This document shows positions 20,869-29,226 of a stretch of 64,000 bases of DNA, in pieces. Each line of letters starts with the position of its first letter. The stretch's first letter is position 1. Origin of the DNA: Leptospira broomii serovar Hurstbridge str. 5399 (GTDB lineage: Bacteria; Spirochaetota; Leptospiria; Leptospirales; Leptospiraceae). The translations under genes were made by a program, and so were the position numbers. Where the stretch lies: positions 359,001 through 423,000 of the forward strand of contig NZ_AHMO02000008.1 in NCBI RefSeq assembly GCF_000243715.2. The letters are read 5' to 3'. The notes under the pieces are model-generated. The model was not told the origin of the DNA, made no database searches, and saw only the letters and a program-made list of their open reading frames with translations.

Positions 20869-20912
20869 TTTACATTTAAATAGATATCGTATATGTAGTA
20901 TACATGCATGTA
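20869..20912 (+). promoter_or_regulatory. Putative promoter and palindromic operator over the cassette start codon
   Basis: TTTACA (20869-20874) could be a -35 element, with TATATG or TATGTA (20890-20897) as -10. Three half-sites follow one another: ATGTA (20893-20897), TACAT (20901-20905) and ATGTA (20908-20912). The last two form the perfect 12-base palindrome TACATGCATGTA. The ATG at 20904 lies inside it and has no ribosome-binding site, so the transcript may be leaderless and repressed by a dimer bound here. Confidence 0.4.
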
Positions 20913-21548
20913 GACTCCCTTCGAGATTTTGCTACCGATTTATATCGCCCCATCCTGGGCTGGAATCGTAAGGGAATCGGTATGCTTACGGGCCGGGAAG
21001 GCATTTATCGCTTAGCATTACGTTGGGAATATGCATTTGCGGCTTCCGGATTTAAGATCTTTAACTTGGACTGTGCGATACGCTTCAACCCGTTTACGAT
21101 CACTGCAGAAACACGGAGAGACCGACTCCCCCCTGAGGAACTCCTACAAAATATTTTAATCCAACGTGCCTTTACACCGTATCAAATTTTGGATTCGTTA
21201 TTATCGATTGTGAAAAGCAGAAGAGAGGACACTATTTATTTCCTTTTGGCACCATGTAAACAATTCTTCGACGGGGACGTGCAGGAAGATGAAGGACGTT
21301 ACCTATTGGATAAAATGCATTTGGTTTTGGAGCTCCTCAAGGACAAGGAATTACCTATCATAGTGATCGAATCTTTAGGATACTCCCACCCCACATTCCA
21401 ACGTTTTTTTCCCAAACTCATATCGACAGCCGATGATATTTGGGAGCTCAAAATAGAAAGCGGTCACTCCTATTTAAAAACAAGAAAAGGGTTATTACAT
21501 TCGGATAGAACGTTAAGTGCACCTTTAAAAACCGAAGAAGAGGAATAA
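20904..21548 (+). CDS. RecA-like protein without Walker A, PolB-cassette partner
   Basis: The 214-residue protein has the outline of a RecA/RadA-type ATPase core: GIGMLTGREGIYRLALRWEYA where the P-loop and first helix would lie, then hydrophobic strands TIYFLLAP and LPIIVIES. The P-loop lysine and G-x-x-G-K-T pattern are missing, so ATP binding is doubtful. This recalls ImuA-type RecA homologues that partner translesion polymerases. It lies two bases before a small gene and upstream of a B-family polymerase, so a role in polymerase loading or damage tolerance is likely but inferred. ATG 20904 overlaps a palindrome; ATG at residue 27 is a less likely alternative. Confidence 0.6.
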   Translation: MHVDSLRDFATDLYRPILGWNRKGIGMLTGREGIYRLALRWEYAFAASGFKIFNLDCAIRFNPFTITAETRRDRLPPEELLQNILIQRAFTPYQILDSLLSIVKSRREDTIYFLLAPCKQFFDGDVQEDEGRYLLDKMHLVLELLKDKELPIIVIESLGYSHPTFQRFFPKLISTADDIWELKIESGHSYLKTRKGLLHSDRTLSAPLKTEEEE

Positions 21549-21550
21549 AT

Positions 21551-21826
21551 ATGGGAAGAACGGTTATCCCCTACTCCAGGCAAATGCAGCAAGTGGAATC
21601 CAGTTTGAATGAATTCAGAAGAGGTTTGCGAAGACCGGACCAGGCGATTTTTGATGAGCTCATACGGATCGCAAAAATGCAAGTGCAAGCCGGCGTTATG
21701 GCTTCGTCTCCTTATCCGATCGATTCCATGCTACTTACAATGGTCATAGATCTAAAAAAGGAAACGTCTCTTCTAAAAAGGGAAATCGAGAAATTGAAGA
21801 ATGGGAACGCGGGAGATGCCTCCTAA
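21551..21826 (+). CDS. Small helical protein of the PolB cassette
   Basis: The 91-residue protein is not recognised. It is predicted mainly helical, with a C-terminal charged heptad-like stretch (DLKKETSLLKREIEKLKNG, about residues 67-85) that could form a coiled coil. It begins two bases after the RecA-like gene and overlaps the polymerase gene, which makes translational coupling and a role as an accessory or bridging subunit likely. No catalytic motif or membrane segment is visible. Confidence 0.6.
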   Translation: MGRTVIPYSRQMQQVESSLNEFRRGLRRPDQAIFDELIRIAKMQVQAGVMASSPYPIDSMLLTMVIDLKKETSLLKREIEKLKNGNAGDAS

Positions 21827-24110
21827 GCGATCTCAATTCGCAAAAGGATATTTATTCGACGTATATCATACCGAAGATAAAATCTATCTCTGGATAAAAA
21901 CATATACGGGAGAATCGCTTCTATTCTTTGATTCTTATCAGCCGATCATCTACGCGAGAGGAGACGAAGGAATTCTTAAAAAGTTAGTTCGGAGACTCTA
22001 TGAACTTGATGCTTTAGGCGATCACCCTCAGTATGAGGAACGAAATCTATTTTACGAAAATCGGACCGTTCCGGTTTTAAAATTAGTCGTTTCTCGTCCT
22101 TCGATTCTAGCAAGAATTACGAAAAAATTATATGCTCTTTATGGAAAATTCGATATCTACCATTCCGATATAGATGTTCCCACGAGTTATATGTTTCACA
22201 AAGGCCTGTTCCCGCTATGTGAAGTAAAATTGAGTTATATCGTATTCGATAACGGAAGACAAATTAGGAAAATAAAATCCCGTTCTTCAATTCCCGATAT
22301 GGATTATAAAATTCCCACATTTAAATCCATATATATGAGATTAGAAAAAAGTCATAGAATAGGGTTTCAAAATAATCCGCTAATCCTACAAACCGACGAA
22401 CATTCATATAGACTCTCCGTGGAAAGTCCCAGGGAGCTCCTAATCAAAATAGACTCGATTCTTCAGAAAGAAGATCCGGATATTATTTTTTCCTCTTACG
22501 GAGACCATATCATCTTTCCGAAACTATTCTCTTATGCGCAAAAAGTGGGTTTTCTTCCCTGTTTTGATAGGGATAAGACGGCCCCTATCCGTCGACATAT
22601 TACCACAAAAGGAACCAGTTATTTCACCTATGGTAATATAGTTTTCCGGGCACCTTCCTATCCTTTATTCGGAAGATGGCATATAGATTCCTCCAATAGT
22701 TTCGTTTATAAAGAAGCGTACTTAGCAGGAATCGTGGAATTGGCAAGATTATCTAGATTACCGATTCAAAGAATGGCGAGAGCTTCTACAGGCAAAGCCT
22801 TAACTTATATAGAAACGGACGTAGCGTTAAGAAGAGGATATCTTGTTCCTTGGCAAAAAAGCGCCGTCGAATCTCCAAAAACGGCGCTTCAACTATTAGA
22901 AGCCGACAAAGGAGGTTTGGTTTTTCAACCCGATATATCTTTCGGGAAAACGGCTGAGAACGTAGCACAACTCGACTTTGCGCAAATGTATCCGAGCGTT
23001 ATGGTATTACATAATATTTCTCCCGAATGCGTAAATTGCTCCTGCTGCGAATCGGATCCTAACACTCCCATCGTTCCCGGTATCGGTTATCATATTTGTG
23101 ATAAAAGAATCGGTATCGTTTCCGAAGCCCTAAAACACGTATTGGATCGAAGGGCTTATTATAAACGAAAAGTAATCGAAAACGACGATAGGAAGGACGA
23201 ATACGATGCCAGACAATCTAGTTTAAAATGGATGCTGGTTACTTCGTTCGGTTATCTAGGCTATAGAAATGCTAAGTTCGGTCGTTTAGAAAGCCACGAA
23301 AGCGTTAACGCCTTCGCGAGAGAAAAGCTGTTAGCGGCCAAAGAAGCGACCGAGGAAAGAGGTTATGTTTTCATACACGCTATTACGGATAGTATCTTTA
23401 TCCGTAAAGAAGATTCGTCGGCTTTTACTTCCGAGGAATTAGAAAATCTTTGTTCGGAAATCTTTCAACGAACGGATGTAAAAATCGAAGTAGACGGGAT
23501 CTATACTTGGTTGGCTTTTCCACCCTCTTCTCAGGACCCTCTTATGCCGGTTGCAAATCGATATATGGGGAGATTCGAATCCGGAAAATTAAAATTCAGA
23601 GGAATCTGCGCTAGGAGAAAGGATCTTCCGATATTTATTCGAACCGCTCAAACCGAAATGCTGGAATGGATGCGTACTAAAGTTTCAACGCGGGATTTAA
23701 AACATTCTGAAAATGAAATATTATCGATTTATTCCAAGCATGATTCTCTACTAAGACACGGAAAAGTCAGCTGGAAGGAGTTATTAGTAAAAAGATCGAC
23801 TACAAAAGATCTGGAAGAATACGAAGTGGATAGCGCAACCTCTCTGTCTCTGCATAAACTTCGAGAACTGGGAATGCAAGTCCAGGCCGGAGAAAAAGTC
23901 AAATACCTGGTTCTGAACCAAGCATCGAAATCCAAAGGGCTCAGGTATACGCCCGAAGAAGAGCTTCAACTTTCCGACAAACAAATCCATTACGATAAAA
24001 AATTCTATCGCAAACTTTTATTAAACGCATTTAAAGAAGTTTGGTCCGAATTCTCTTCCTTTAACGATTTCGATTCCCTTATCGATGATCAAGGAAGACT
24101 TCCCTTTTAA
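21801..24110 (+). CDS. B-family DNA polymerase, PolB2-like, exonuclease degenerate
   Basis: The protein has 769 residues. Polymerase motif A is intact (LDFAQMYPS, Asp392). Motif B is altered (K476-WMLVTSFGYLG in place of KxxxNSxYG). Motif C reads AITDS, keeping Asp530 but with Ile528 where the first aspartate is expected. In the N-terminal half, the exonuclease I region (about 176-181, IYMRLE) and exonuclease II region (SSYGDHIIF) lack the acidic pattern, so proofreading is unlikely. A cysteine cluster (410, 413, 415, 416, 433) follows motif A and may bind zinc. These traits fit the PolB2 group rather than E. coli Pol II. The start could also be ATG 21816. Confidence 0.8.
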   Translation: MGTREMPPKRSQFAKGYLFDVYHTEDKIYLWIKTYTGESLLFFDSYQPIIYARGDEGILKKLVRRLYELDALGDHPQYEERNLFYENRTVPVLKLVVSRPSILARITKKLYALYGKFDIYHSDIDVPTSYMFHKGLFPLCEVKLSYIVFDNGRQIRKIKSRSSIPDMDYKIPTFKSIYMRLEKSHRIGFQNNPLILQTDEHSYRLSVESPRELLIKIDSILQKEDPDIIFSSYGDHIIFPKLFSYAQKVGFLPCFDRDKTAPIRRHITTKGTSYFTYGNIVFRAPSYPLFGRWHIDSSNSFVYKEAYLAGIVELARLSRLPIQRMARASTGKALTYIETDVALRRGYLVPWQKSAVESPKTALQLLEADKGGLVFQPDISFGKTAENVAQLDFAQMYPSVMVLHNISPECVNCSCCESDPNTPIVPGIGYHICDKRIGIVSEALKHVLDRRAYYKRKVIENDDRKDEYDARQSSLKWMLVTSFGYLGYRNAKFGRLESHESVNAFAREKLLAAKEATEERGYVFIHAITDSIFIRKEDSSAFTSEELENLCSEIFQRTDVKIEVDGIYTWLAFPPSSQDPLMPVANRYMGRFESGKLKFRGICARRKDLPIFIRTAQTEMLEWMRTKVSTRDLKHSENEILSIYSKHDSLLRHGKVSWKELLVKRSTTKDLEEYEVDSATSLSLHKLRELGMQVQAGEKVKYLVLNQASKSKGLRYTPEEELQLSDKQIHYDKKFYRKLLLNAFKEVWSEFSSFNDFDSLIDDQGRLPF

Positions 24111-24128
24111 GTACGATCCACAAAACTT

Positions 24129-25433
24129 TTATCGAGGTCCATAAGCTCCTAATAATTTCAATAAGGACCTGGTAGCTTGCGCCGTCGTCTGAAAATCTTT
24201 TCCGGATTCTTTAACGAGTTCATTTCCTTTCTCGAGGTCGATATCGCGGATGAAAGCCGAAATTTCATAATGAGGGTCGTGTTCTAAATCGTAATTCGGG
24301 TCCATCGTAATGGTTTTTCCGAATATGGCCACTATAGTAGAATCTATATCGGGGGAATGACTAGATGCCTTAGCTCCCACCGCCTCCAATAGCTCGCCGA
24401 CCGAATCGACGCCAGTTAGAAATGCATCACCACCGGTTAAATATGATTTTAAATTTTCAAAAATCGGATTCTTATCCGTGTAAGATTTATATAAGCCGTA
24501 CGCAACAAAATCCTCGTATATAAAATGACGGTTAGCAACAACCTGCGTCGTGTCCTTCTTTATCTTGACCTTGTTTTCCTTCGAAGCCAACGCATATTTT
24601 AAATAATAATAATATCCTGCGGATGGAACCGCCTTGGAGTGATACGGTTGCGCGATATCTTGAACATAATGGGAGGCCCAGGCCGCAAATCTATATTTCC
24701 AGAAAGGATGATTTGTCTTTCCGGCAAATTCGGAAAGTCTTCGAAATAATTCCACGCGATCCGGTAGCATGCTACCGCTGGTCATTTCGGGCGCGAATTT
24801 GCTGACGAAAAAATTCTCGTGCTGAAAATACATATGAAACGGAGCCTTACTACTTTCTCCTTTCGGATTCCCGAATGGCTGCTTGCCATATCCGTATTCG
24901 ACGACATTCCAAAGCTCGTGATCCATTCCCCAATCCGGTTCGTCGACAAAAGTAGTCAAAATCGATCGTATGCTTACTTTACGTGTCTTAATATTCTCGA
25001 ACGAATATCGATCCATCTCTCTCTTCTCAAGATAAGGATATACCAAAAAGGAATTTACTAAATTATATTTGGCGGTCTCGCCCGGAAGCAATCTTCGAAC
25101 TGAGTAAAATTTATGAGCTGGGCGTAATCTTGCTGCACGCAAGAATTCAGCCAACGGAGATTTACGGGCAGCGTCTATATTGAATTCATAACTTAAAAAT
25201 CGCTTAGAACCTCGATTCTTTAACCAAGTAAAGTAATCATCAAAGACCCCTTTAAGCCCTTTCGCTTCGGCTGAAACAAATGTTTCTAATTCTTCAACGG
25301 GAACTTCTTCATTTGCGTAAGAAACCGATTTGTGTTCTAGAACACGGTCCATGATTAGATAATGAGATCCCCAGGGAAAAACGGGAAACGATAAGAGCAT
25401 GATTAGAGCAGAAAGAAGTCTAACACTGTACAT
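24129..25433 (-). CDS. Secreted zinc-dependent phospholipase C / S1-P1 nuclease-like protein
   Basis: The protein (about 434 residues) begins with a signal peptide ending FPVFPWGSH. Cleavage before Trp21 would expose the N-terminal tryptophan used as a zinc ligand in this family. Further candidate ligands are DEPDWGMDHE and AAWASHYVQDIAQPYH, which matches the H-x3-D-x3-P-x-H pattern of zinc phospholipases and P1 nucleases. It may attack phospholipids or nucleic acids outside the cell. ATG 25433 is chosen because GGAAG lies nine bases upstream; a GTG at 25451 is also possible. The gene is convergent with the PolB cassette and unlikely to be part of it. Confidence 0.65.
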   Translation of the reverse strand: MYSVRLLSALIMLLSFPVFPWGSHYLIMDRVLEHKSVSYANEEVPVEELETFVSAEAKGLKGVFDDYFTWLKNRGSKRFLSYEFNIDAARKSPLAEFLRAARLRPAHKFYSVRRLLPGETAKYNLVNSFLVYPYLEKREMDRYSFENIKTRKVSIRSILTTFVDEPDWGMDHELWNVVEYGYGKQPFGNPKGESSKAPFHMYFQHENFFVSKFAPEMTSGSMLPDRVELFRRLSEFAGKTNHPFWKYRFAAWASHYVQDIAQPYHSKAVPSAGYYYYLKYALASKENKVKIKKDTTQVVANRHFIYEDFVAYGLYKSYTDKNPIFENLKSYLTGGDAFLTGVDSVGELLEAVGAKASSHSPDIDSTIVAIFGKTITMDPNYDLEHDPHYEISAFIRDIDLEKGNELVKESGKDFQTTAQATRSLLKLLGAYGPR

Positions 25434-25724
25434 CCATCTAAACTTCCACACGTTACTTATTCTGCAAGTCAGTTTAGTAGAATAGCAAAAACGAAACGGT
25501 TTTAATAAATTCGGAAATCTAAAGAAACGTAGAAAAAAGAATTAAGAAAAATTTGTCTACTCGTTCGAGGGAGTAAGACGGATTTAGATCAATCTCCTCT
25601 CAATCCTCTAATTCTACGCATAATTCCCTCTTTGATCCTGATTAGAGAATTTTTTTGAACCCTAACCGGAATTTAAGAATTATCGGCTTCCTGGATAAGG
25701 CGATCACCATTCACTCTAGTGCGA

Positions 25725-26657
25725 TTACTGATTGTCTTTTTTACTTTTCTTCATTGATTTCTGGGAAGGCTTGGGATTTTCAGCCGACTCGTTCTTATCG
25801 CCTTCAGGGAGCTGATTTCCGTCTTTTTCAAATAACTTTAGATAATTGTAATTAAACGTCACTAGTCGAAGCGGCGCATCCCAACTTACATCGCCTTCTT
25901 TTGTCCGCATACGAAGTTGTTCGGCTTTTTCGATCCAAATTTTCGCATCTTCAAACTTATTTACGGATAAGAAATACTGGGCCATAGTAACATGCCCTAC
26001 AAAGAACCGATAAGGGTCCTTTTCTTCCTTTAAGTGTTCGGTTAGGAGAGGGAGAATATTCTGATCATTCTCCAGTTTTTCGTCGAAAAGATATGCGTCC
26101 GCTCGTTGATTGCGATCCAGTTTCTCTTCTTTCTTCTTATCTTCGAAATCGTTCAATTGGACCAGCTTTCCGGTCGGTGTAAGGACGAAAATTCGTCCAA
26201 AAGATTGGTCCAGTTGCTCCGAAGTTTCCGCCAACTTTCCGCCTTGCATAAGGTTCGTCATGAAGAGAATTGCTCTTTCGGTCGGCTTTTCCTTATTCGT
26301 CACCAATCGGATGGCCACATTCAACGATTTACCCGCAACATAATTTTTATATATGAGGACTTGAGGATTGTCTTCGGTTAAATTATGCAACACAGCCGAG
26401 ATAATTTTAAACTTATAATTGTCTTCGATTCTCCTATCCAAATCCGTAATATAAAAAAGATCCCGATATAGGTAATCGGAAAGAAAAAACGCGGTCTTAT
26501 CGAAAGCTTCGGTCTTTTTATTCGGATCGAAGCTATAAACGAATCCACTTCCTTCAGGTACCATCGAATTCAAATTATCCCAAAGAGTTTGGGCCGAAAT
26601 CGGCACTATAATCGAAAATGTCAGTAAAATCAAAAAGAGCCGACGCAGTATTCCCAT
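25725..26657 (-). CDS. Exported protein of unknown function
   Basis: The 310-residue protein has a clear signal peptide (LFLILLTFSIIVPISAQ, cleavage likely after SAQ). A mixed domain follows, then a helix pair around residues 220-275 that resembles a single TPR-like unit (AQYFLSVNKFEDAKIWIEKAEQL). The end is very lysine-rich (KPSQKSMKKSKKDNQ). I recognise no family. It is probably periplasmic. The neighbours are lipoproteins and a secreted phospholipase-like enzyme, so an envelope role is plausible. Confidence 0.6.
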   Translation of the reverse strand: MGILRRLFLILLTFSIIVPISAQTLWDNLNSMVPEGSGFVYSFDPNKKTEAFDKTAFFLSDYLYRDLFYITDLDRRIEDNYKFKIISAVLHNLTEDNPQVLIYKNYVAGKSLNVAIRLVTNKEKPTERAILFMTNLMQGGKLAETSEQLDQSFGRIFVLTPTGKLVQLNDFEDKKKEEKLDRNQRADAYLFDEKLENDQNILPLLTEHLKEEKDPYRFFVGHVTMAQYFLSVNKFEDAKIWIEKAEQLRMRTKEGDVSWDAPLRLVTFNYNYLKLFEKDGNQLPEGDKNESAENPKPSQKSMKKSKKDNQ

Positions 26658-26781
26658 AATTAAATTTTTAATATCATCCGTAAATTTGCAAGATCAATAT
26701 AAAGAAGATAGAGGCGGAGAATTCCATCGTTTCATGGGACGGAGTTACCGGATCTCTCCTAGCAAATCTCTTAGCCCCAAT

Positions 26782-27603
26782 CTACTTAAGAGTGCGCAAC
26801 GACTCTACGATATCTGCATTGATCCTAGGAATCATTCCTTCAAAAACGATGGGTTGATTCGCTCGAATCGTCGGGCTAAACATTCCTAAGCAACTTAAAT
26901 TTCCAATTTTACATTCCGGCGGATTCGCGGTGGCCCAGAGAGCTCTCAAGACGGTATAATTATTATTATAATGCAATTCCTTTAACCGATTCAAATTAGC
27001 GTCAAAGAAGATTACAGTAGTGGAAGCTTCGAACGTTTCGTAAGACGGTAGGATTCCCAAACTTGCAATGCTTACTAGTTCCGATATTAGCGTTACAAAA
27101 TTCCAAAATATTCGGGAGGAATTCTCCAACGGCGGAGTATGAATTCCTACAATATAATAATCGAAAGGAAGAATTTTTAAGGAATACACATAGGATTGAC
27201 TTTCCTTTTTAATATCCAAAAATTTTTCCAATTCTCTTATCCCTGAAGGGCCCGTTTCGGAAAGATACGCTTTCACGAATGATTGGACTCTCTCTGGCGG
27301 AATATCTTTGCGAATCCCCGTAGATTTGAGATCGACTGTCGATGGGAAAATACCTATAGAAGGGTTTTTCAACGTTCTCAAATCGGGTTCGGTTAAGGCT
27401 TCGAAAGCCACCGTGCCATCAGGATTCTTAAACGTCGAGGCACGAAAGGTATGAAAGCCGATATATGCAATTCGCAAACTTCGATCTACTTTCGGAATTT
27501 CCGGCTTTCCTTGCGGTAGTTTCGTATAATAACGAGAGGCGCAGGTGCAAATACATGCGTAGATCGAAAAGATAAGCAGGACGGTTCTTGGCATAGATTT
27601 CAT
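26782..27603 (-). CDS. Putative lipoprotein, paralogue of the upstream gene
   Basis: The 273-residue protein starts with a short hydrophobic signal rich in cysteine (SIYACICTCAS) that can act as a spirochaete lipobox; which cysteine is modified is unclear. It shares clear segments with the upstream gene: GIRKDIPPERVQSFV versus GIRKDIPPEKVKAFV, a DYYIVGI/DYYVLGI strand and matching C-terminal ALWATANPPEC/AIWAKPHPKEC. The two are tandem paralogues about 140 bases apart. No function is known to me; surface or periplasmic location is expected. Confidence 0.65.
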   Translation of the reverse strand: MKSMPRTVLLIFSIYACICTCASRYYTKLPQGKPEIPKVDRSLRIAYIGFHTFRASTFKNPDGTVAFEALTEPDLRTLKNPSIGIFPSTVDLKSTGIRKDIPPERVQSFVKAYLSETGPSGIRELEKFLDIKKESQSYVYSLKILPFDYYIVGIHTPPLENSSRIFWNFVTLISELVSIASLGILPSYETFEASTTVIFFDANLNRLKELHYNNNYTVLRALWATANPPECKIGNLSCLGMFSPTIRANQPIVFEGMIPRINADIVESLRTLK

Positions 27604-27746
27604 TTCCGAAGAATAGAATTTGAAATGAAATCTATAAACAAATCCACTAAAAAAACATTCTTCGGTCCGAAAGAAATCCGTCTATCGATCCCTTGATTTT
27701 CATACTAAGTCAGTTTAAATCGCGTATCGATATCGTTTGATAGAAT

Positions 27747-28538
27747 TTACTTTGAATTTAAAAACTGTGCCAAATCGGATTCAAGCTCCGGCAATACCGG
27801 TTTGAACGCAAATGCCGGAACCGGGCCGAAATTTTCAAAATCGCAAATTCTTCCTTGTTCGCATTCTTTAGGATGGGGCTTTGCCCAAATCGCCCGATAC
27901 ACAAAATACGGCGCATCGTATTCTTTTGACCAGATTTGGTTTAAATTTTTATCATAAACTAAGACGGTCGCTTTCGCATCGGACCATAAAATGGATGGAA
28001 CTAATCCTACGGTTATCATGGAAAACAAGTGACTAAACGCGTGTATTATCTCTAGACCTATATTAGATTTCTGAAAAGGCGGGTTAAGAATCCCCAAAAC
28101 ATAATAGTCCGCTCCTAAATCCTTTAATCGAATCGTAGACTCTTTCGCATTCGGATCCTCTTTAGTGGCATCGACAACGGATAAAATCTCCTCTATCCCC
28201 GATTTCTTGACCGCATTAATATAAGTTTCGACAAAGGCTTTTACTTTTTCAGGAGGTATATCTTTTCGAATCCCTCTTACTTTCAAATTGCCGGCAGGCT
28301 GCCCGATTTTTTCCGAAAGCTGAATCCGTTGCGAAGGATTCACAGTCGCGGTGTAGAATCTACCCGCTGATGAGACTTGGTACGGTAGAAAACCTACAAT
28401 GACGACTGAAACTCCTTTTTTGAGTACGAAGGAGGAAATATCTTTTTTTCCTTCCTTAAGAATATAATGAGAGTTGCAGGAAAGGAGAAACAAGACCGCG
28501 ACGAAGATGGATGCAAGATTTTTTGGGATAAATTTCAT
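27747..28538 (-). CDS. Putative lipoprotein, paralogue of the downstream gene
   Basis: The 263-residue protein begins with a signal peptide ending in the lipobox LFLLSC, so it is probably lipidated. It shares the GIRKDIPPE(K)V block, the DYYVLGI strand, the VLVYDKNLNQ segment and the C-terminal cysteine pair (ECEQGRIC) with its tandem paralogue. A hydrophobic patch in the middle (HAFSHLFSMITVGLVPSIL) could touch the membrane. The function is unknown. It does not resemble any leptospiral lipoprotein I can name. Confidence 0.7.
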   Translation of the reverse strand: MKFIPKNLASIFVAVLFLLSCNSHYILKEGKKDISSFVLKKGVSVVIVGFLPYQVSSAGRFYTATVNPSQRIQLSEKIGQPAGNLKVRGIRKDIPPEKVKAFVETYINAVKKSGIEEILSVVDATKEDPNAKESTIRLKDLGADYYVLGILNPPFQKSNIGLEIIHAFSHLFSMITVGLVPSILWSDAKATVLVYDKNLNQIWSKEYDAPYFVYRAIWAKPHPKECEQGRICDFENFGPVPAFAFKPVLPELESDLAQFLNSK

Positions 28539-28627
28539 TGTATTAATCTATTCTCGCACGCCCAAATTAAAGACAGGGAAACTGGAAAAAAGAACGAGAT
28601 GGATCATAGAAACCGAAAAGAAATAAA

Positions 28628-28658
28628 AAAGCCGCCGAACAATTTGCTCGACGGCTTT
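28628..28658 (-). terminator. Intrinsic terminator downstream of the act operon
   Basis: Read on the minus strand, AAAGCCGTCGA (28658-28648) pairs with TCGGCGGCTTT (28638-28628) with one mismatch around a nine-base loop, and is followed by a run of T residues. It lies about 75 bases past the stop of the SH3-like lipoprotein gene, the last gene after actF. Confidence 0.8.
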
Positions 28659-28733
28659 CGCTAAACTAACTCGCCATGGATCGAAGAAAAAGATTTCGGT
28701 AGGAATTCATCCAACCGAAACCTAAGATCACTG

Positions 28734-29216
28734 TTAGTTTTTCTTTTCCTTTAATTCCGGAGCTAACTCCGCTAAAGGAATTTTTTCCTTCGGAAGATTC
28801 TTATAAACTTCGAATTCGTATCCTTTTGAGTAATGATCCAGATCGGCCGGCTCGTAGAAATATTTATAATCCTTACGATAACCCCATGCAAAAACGGAAT
28901 TTTCCGGATTTTGATTTACGACCAAACAAGTCGGACTCACCCAGCCCTCGGTCTTATCGGTTTTTATACGAACCGAAGGTTTTGGATGAATGGAATGATT
29001 TCTGTAGTCGTAAACTCTTACCACGGTTCCAATTGGCAATTTGTTAACGATTACTGGATTCTCCTTTTCGTCGGAAAGAATTCCAACCGTAGGTTCCAAC
29101 CCTTTTTCTAAAGTAGGACAATTTACATTACCTACAATTTGTGCCGAGTTGGAGCAAGCTCCCGACGCAAGTGTTAACGTTCCAAGGATCGCTAAATTAA
29201 TTATTCTATTCTTCAT
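28734..29216 (-). CDS. SH3-like lipoprotein at the end of the act operon
   Basis: The 160-residue protein has a signal peptide with lipobox ASGACS and a bacterial SH3-like domain: strands around PIGTVVRVYDYR and a closing TEGWVSPTCLVV. Bacterial SH3 domains usually bind peptidoglycan or peptides in the envelope. It follows actF by ten bases and is ended by a strong terminator, so it belongs to the respiratory operon's transcript. A role in assembling or anchoring complex III is possible but unsupported. Confidence 0.6.
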   Translation of the reverse strand: MKNRIINLAILGTLTLASGACSNSAQIVGNVNCPTLEKGLEPTVGILSDEKENPVIVNKLPIGTVVRVYDYRNHSIHPKPSVRIKTDKTEGWVSPTCLVVNQNPENSVFAWGYRKDYKYFYEPADLDHYSKGYEFEVYKNLPKEKIPLAELAPELKEKKN

Positions 29217-29226
29217 GATCCTTCCT

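Larger units (their letters stand above)
20138..20903. other. 766-base non-coding region upstream of the PolB cassette
   Basis: No credible gene, tRNA or remnant was recognised. It is AT-rich. A weak hairpin at 20239-20254 (TCGTTT/AAACGA, then a T-run) may end the corA transcript. A 16-base perfect palindrome lies at 20732-20747 and a CCCACCC/GGGTGGG hairpin at 20827-20847. A promoter-like segment near 20869-20897 precedes the cassette. The middle part (about 20260-20730) shows nothing I can interpret. Confidence 0.6.

Noticed and set aside
21801..24110. The B-family polymerase as a phage or plasmid replication enzyme
   Set aside because: No phage genes surround it, the exonuclease is degenerate and it is coupled to a RecA-like gene, which fits a PolB2-type chromosomal cassette better.
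25452..25724. Possible tRNA around 25555-25580 (CGTTCGAGG resembles a T-loop)
   Set aside because: No acceptor stem, anticodon arm or D-arm could be fitted around it.
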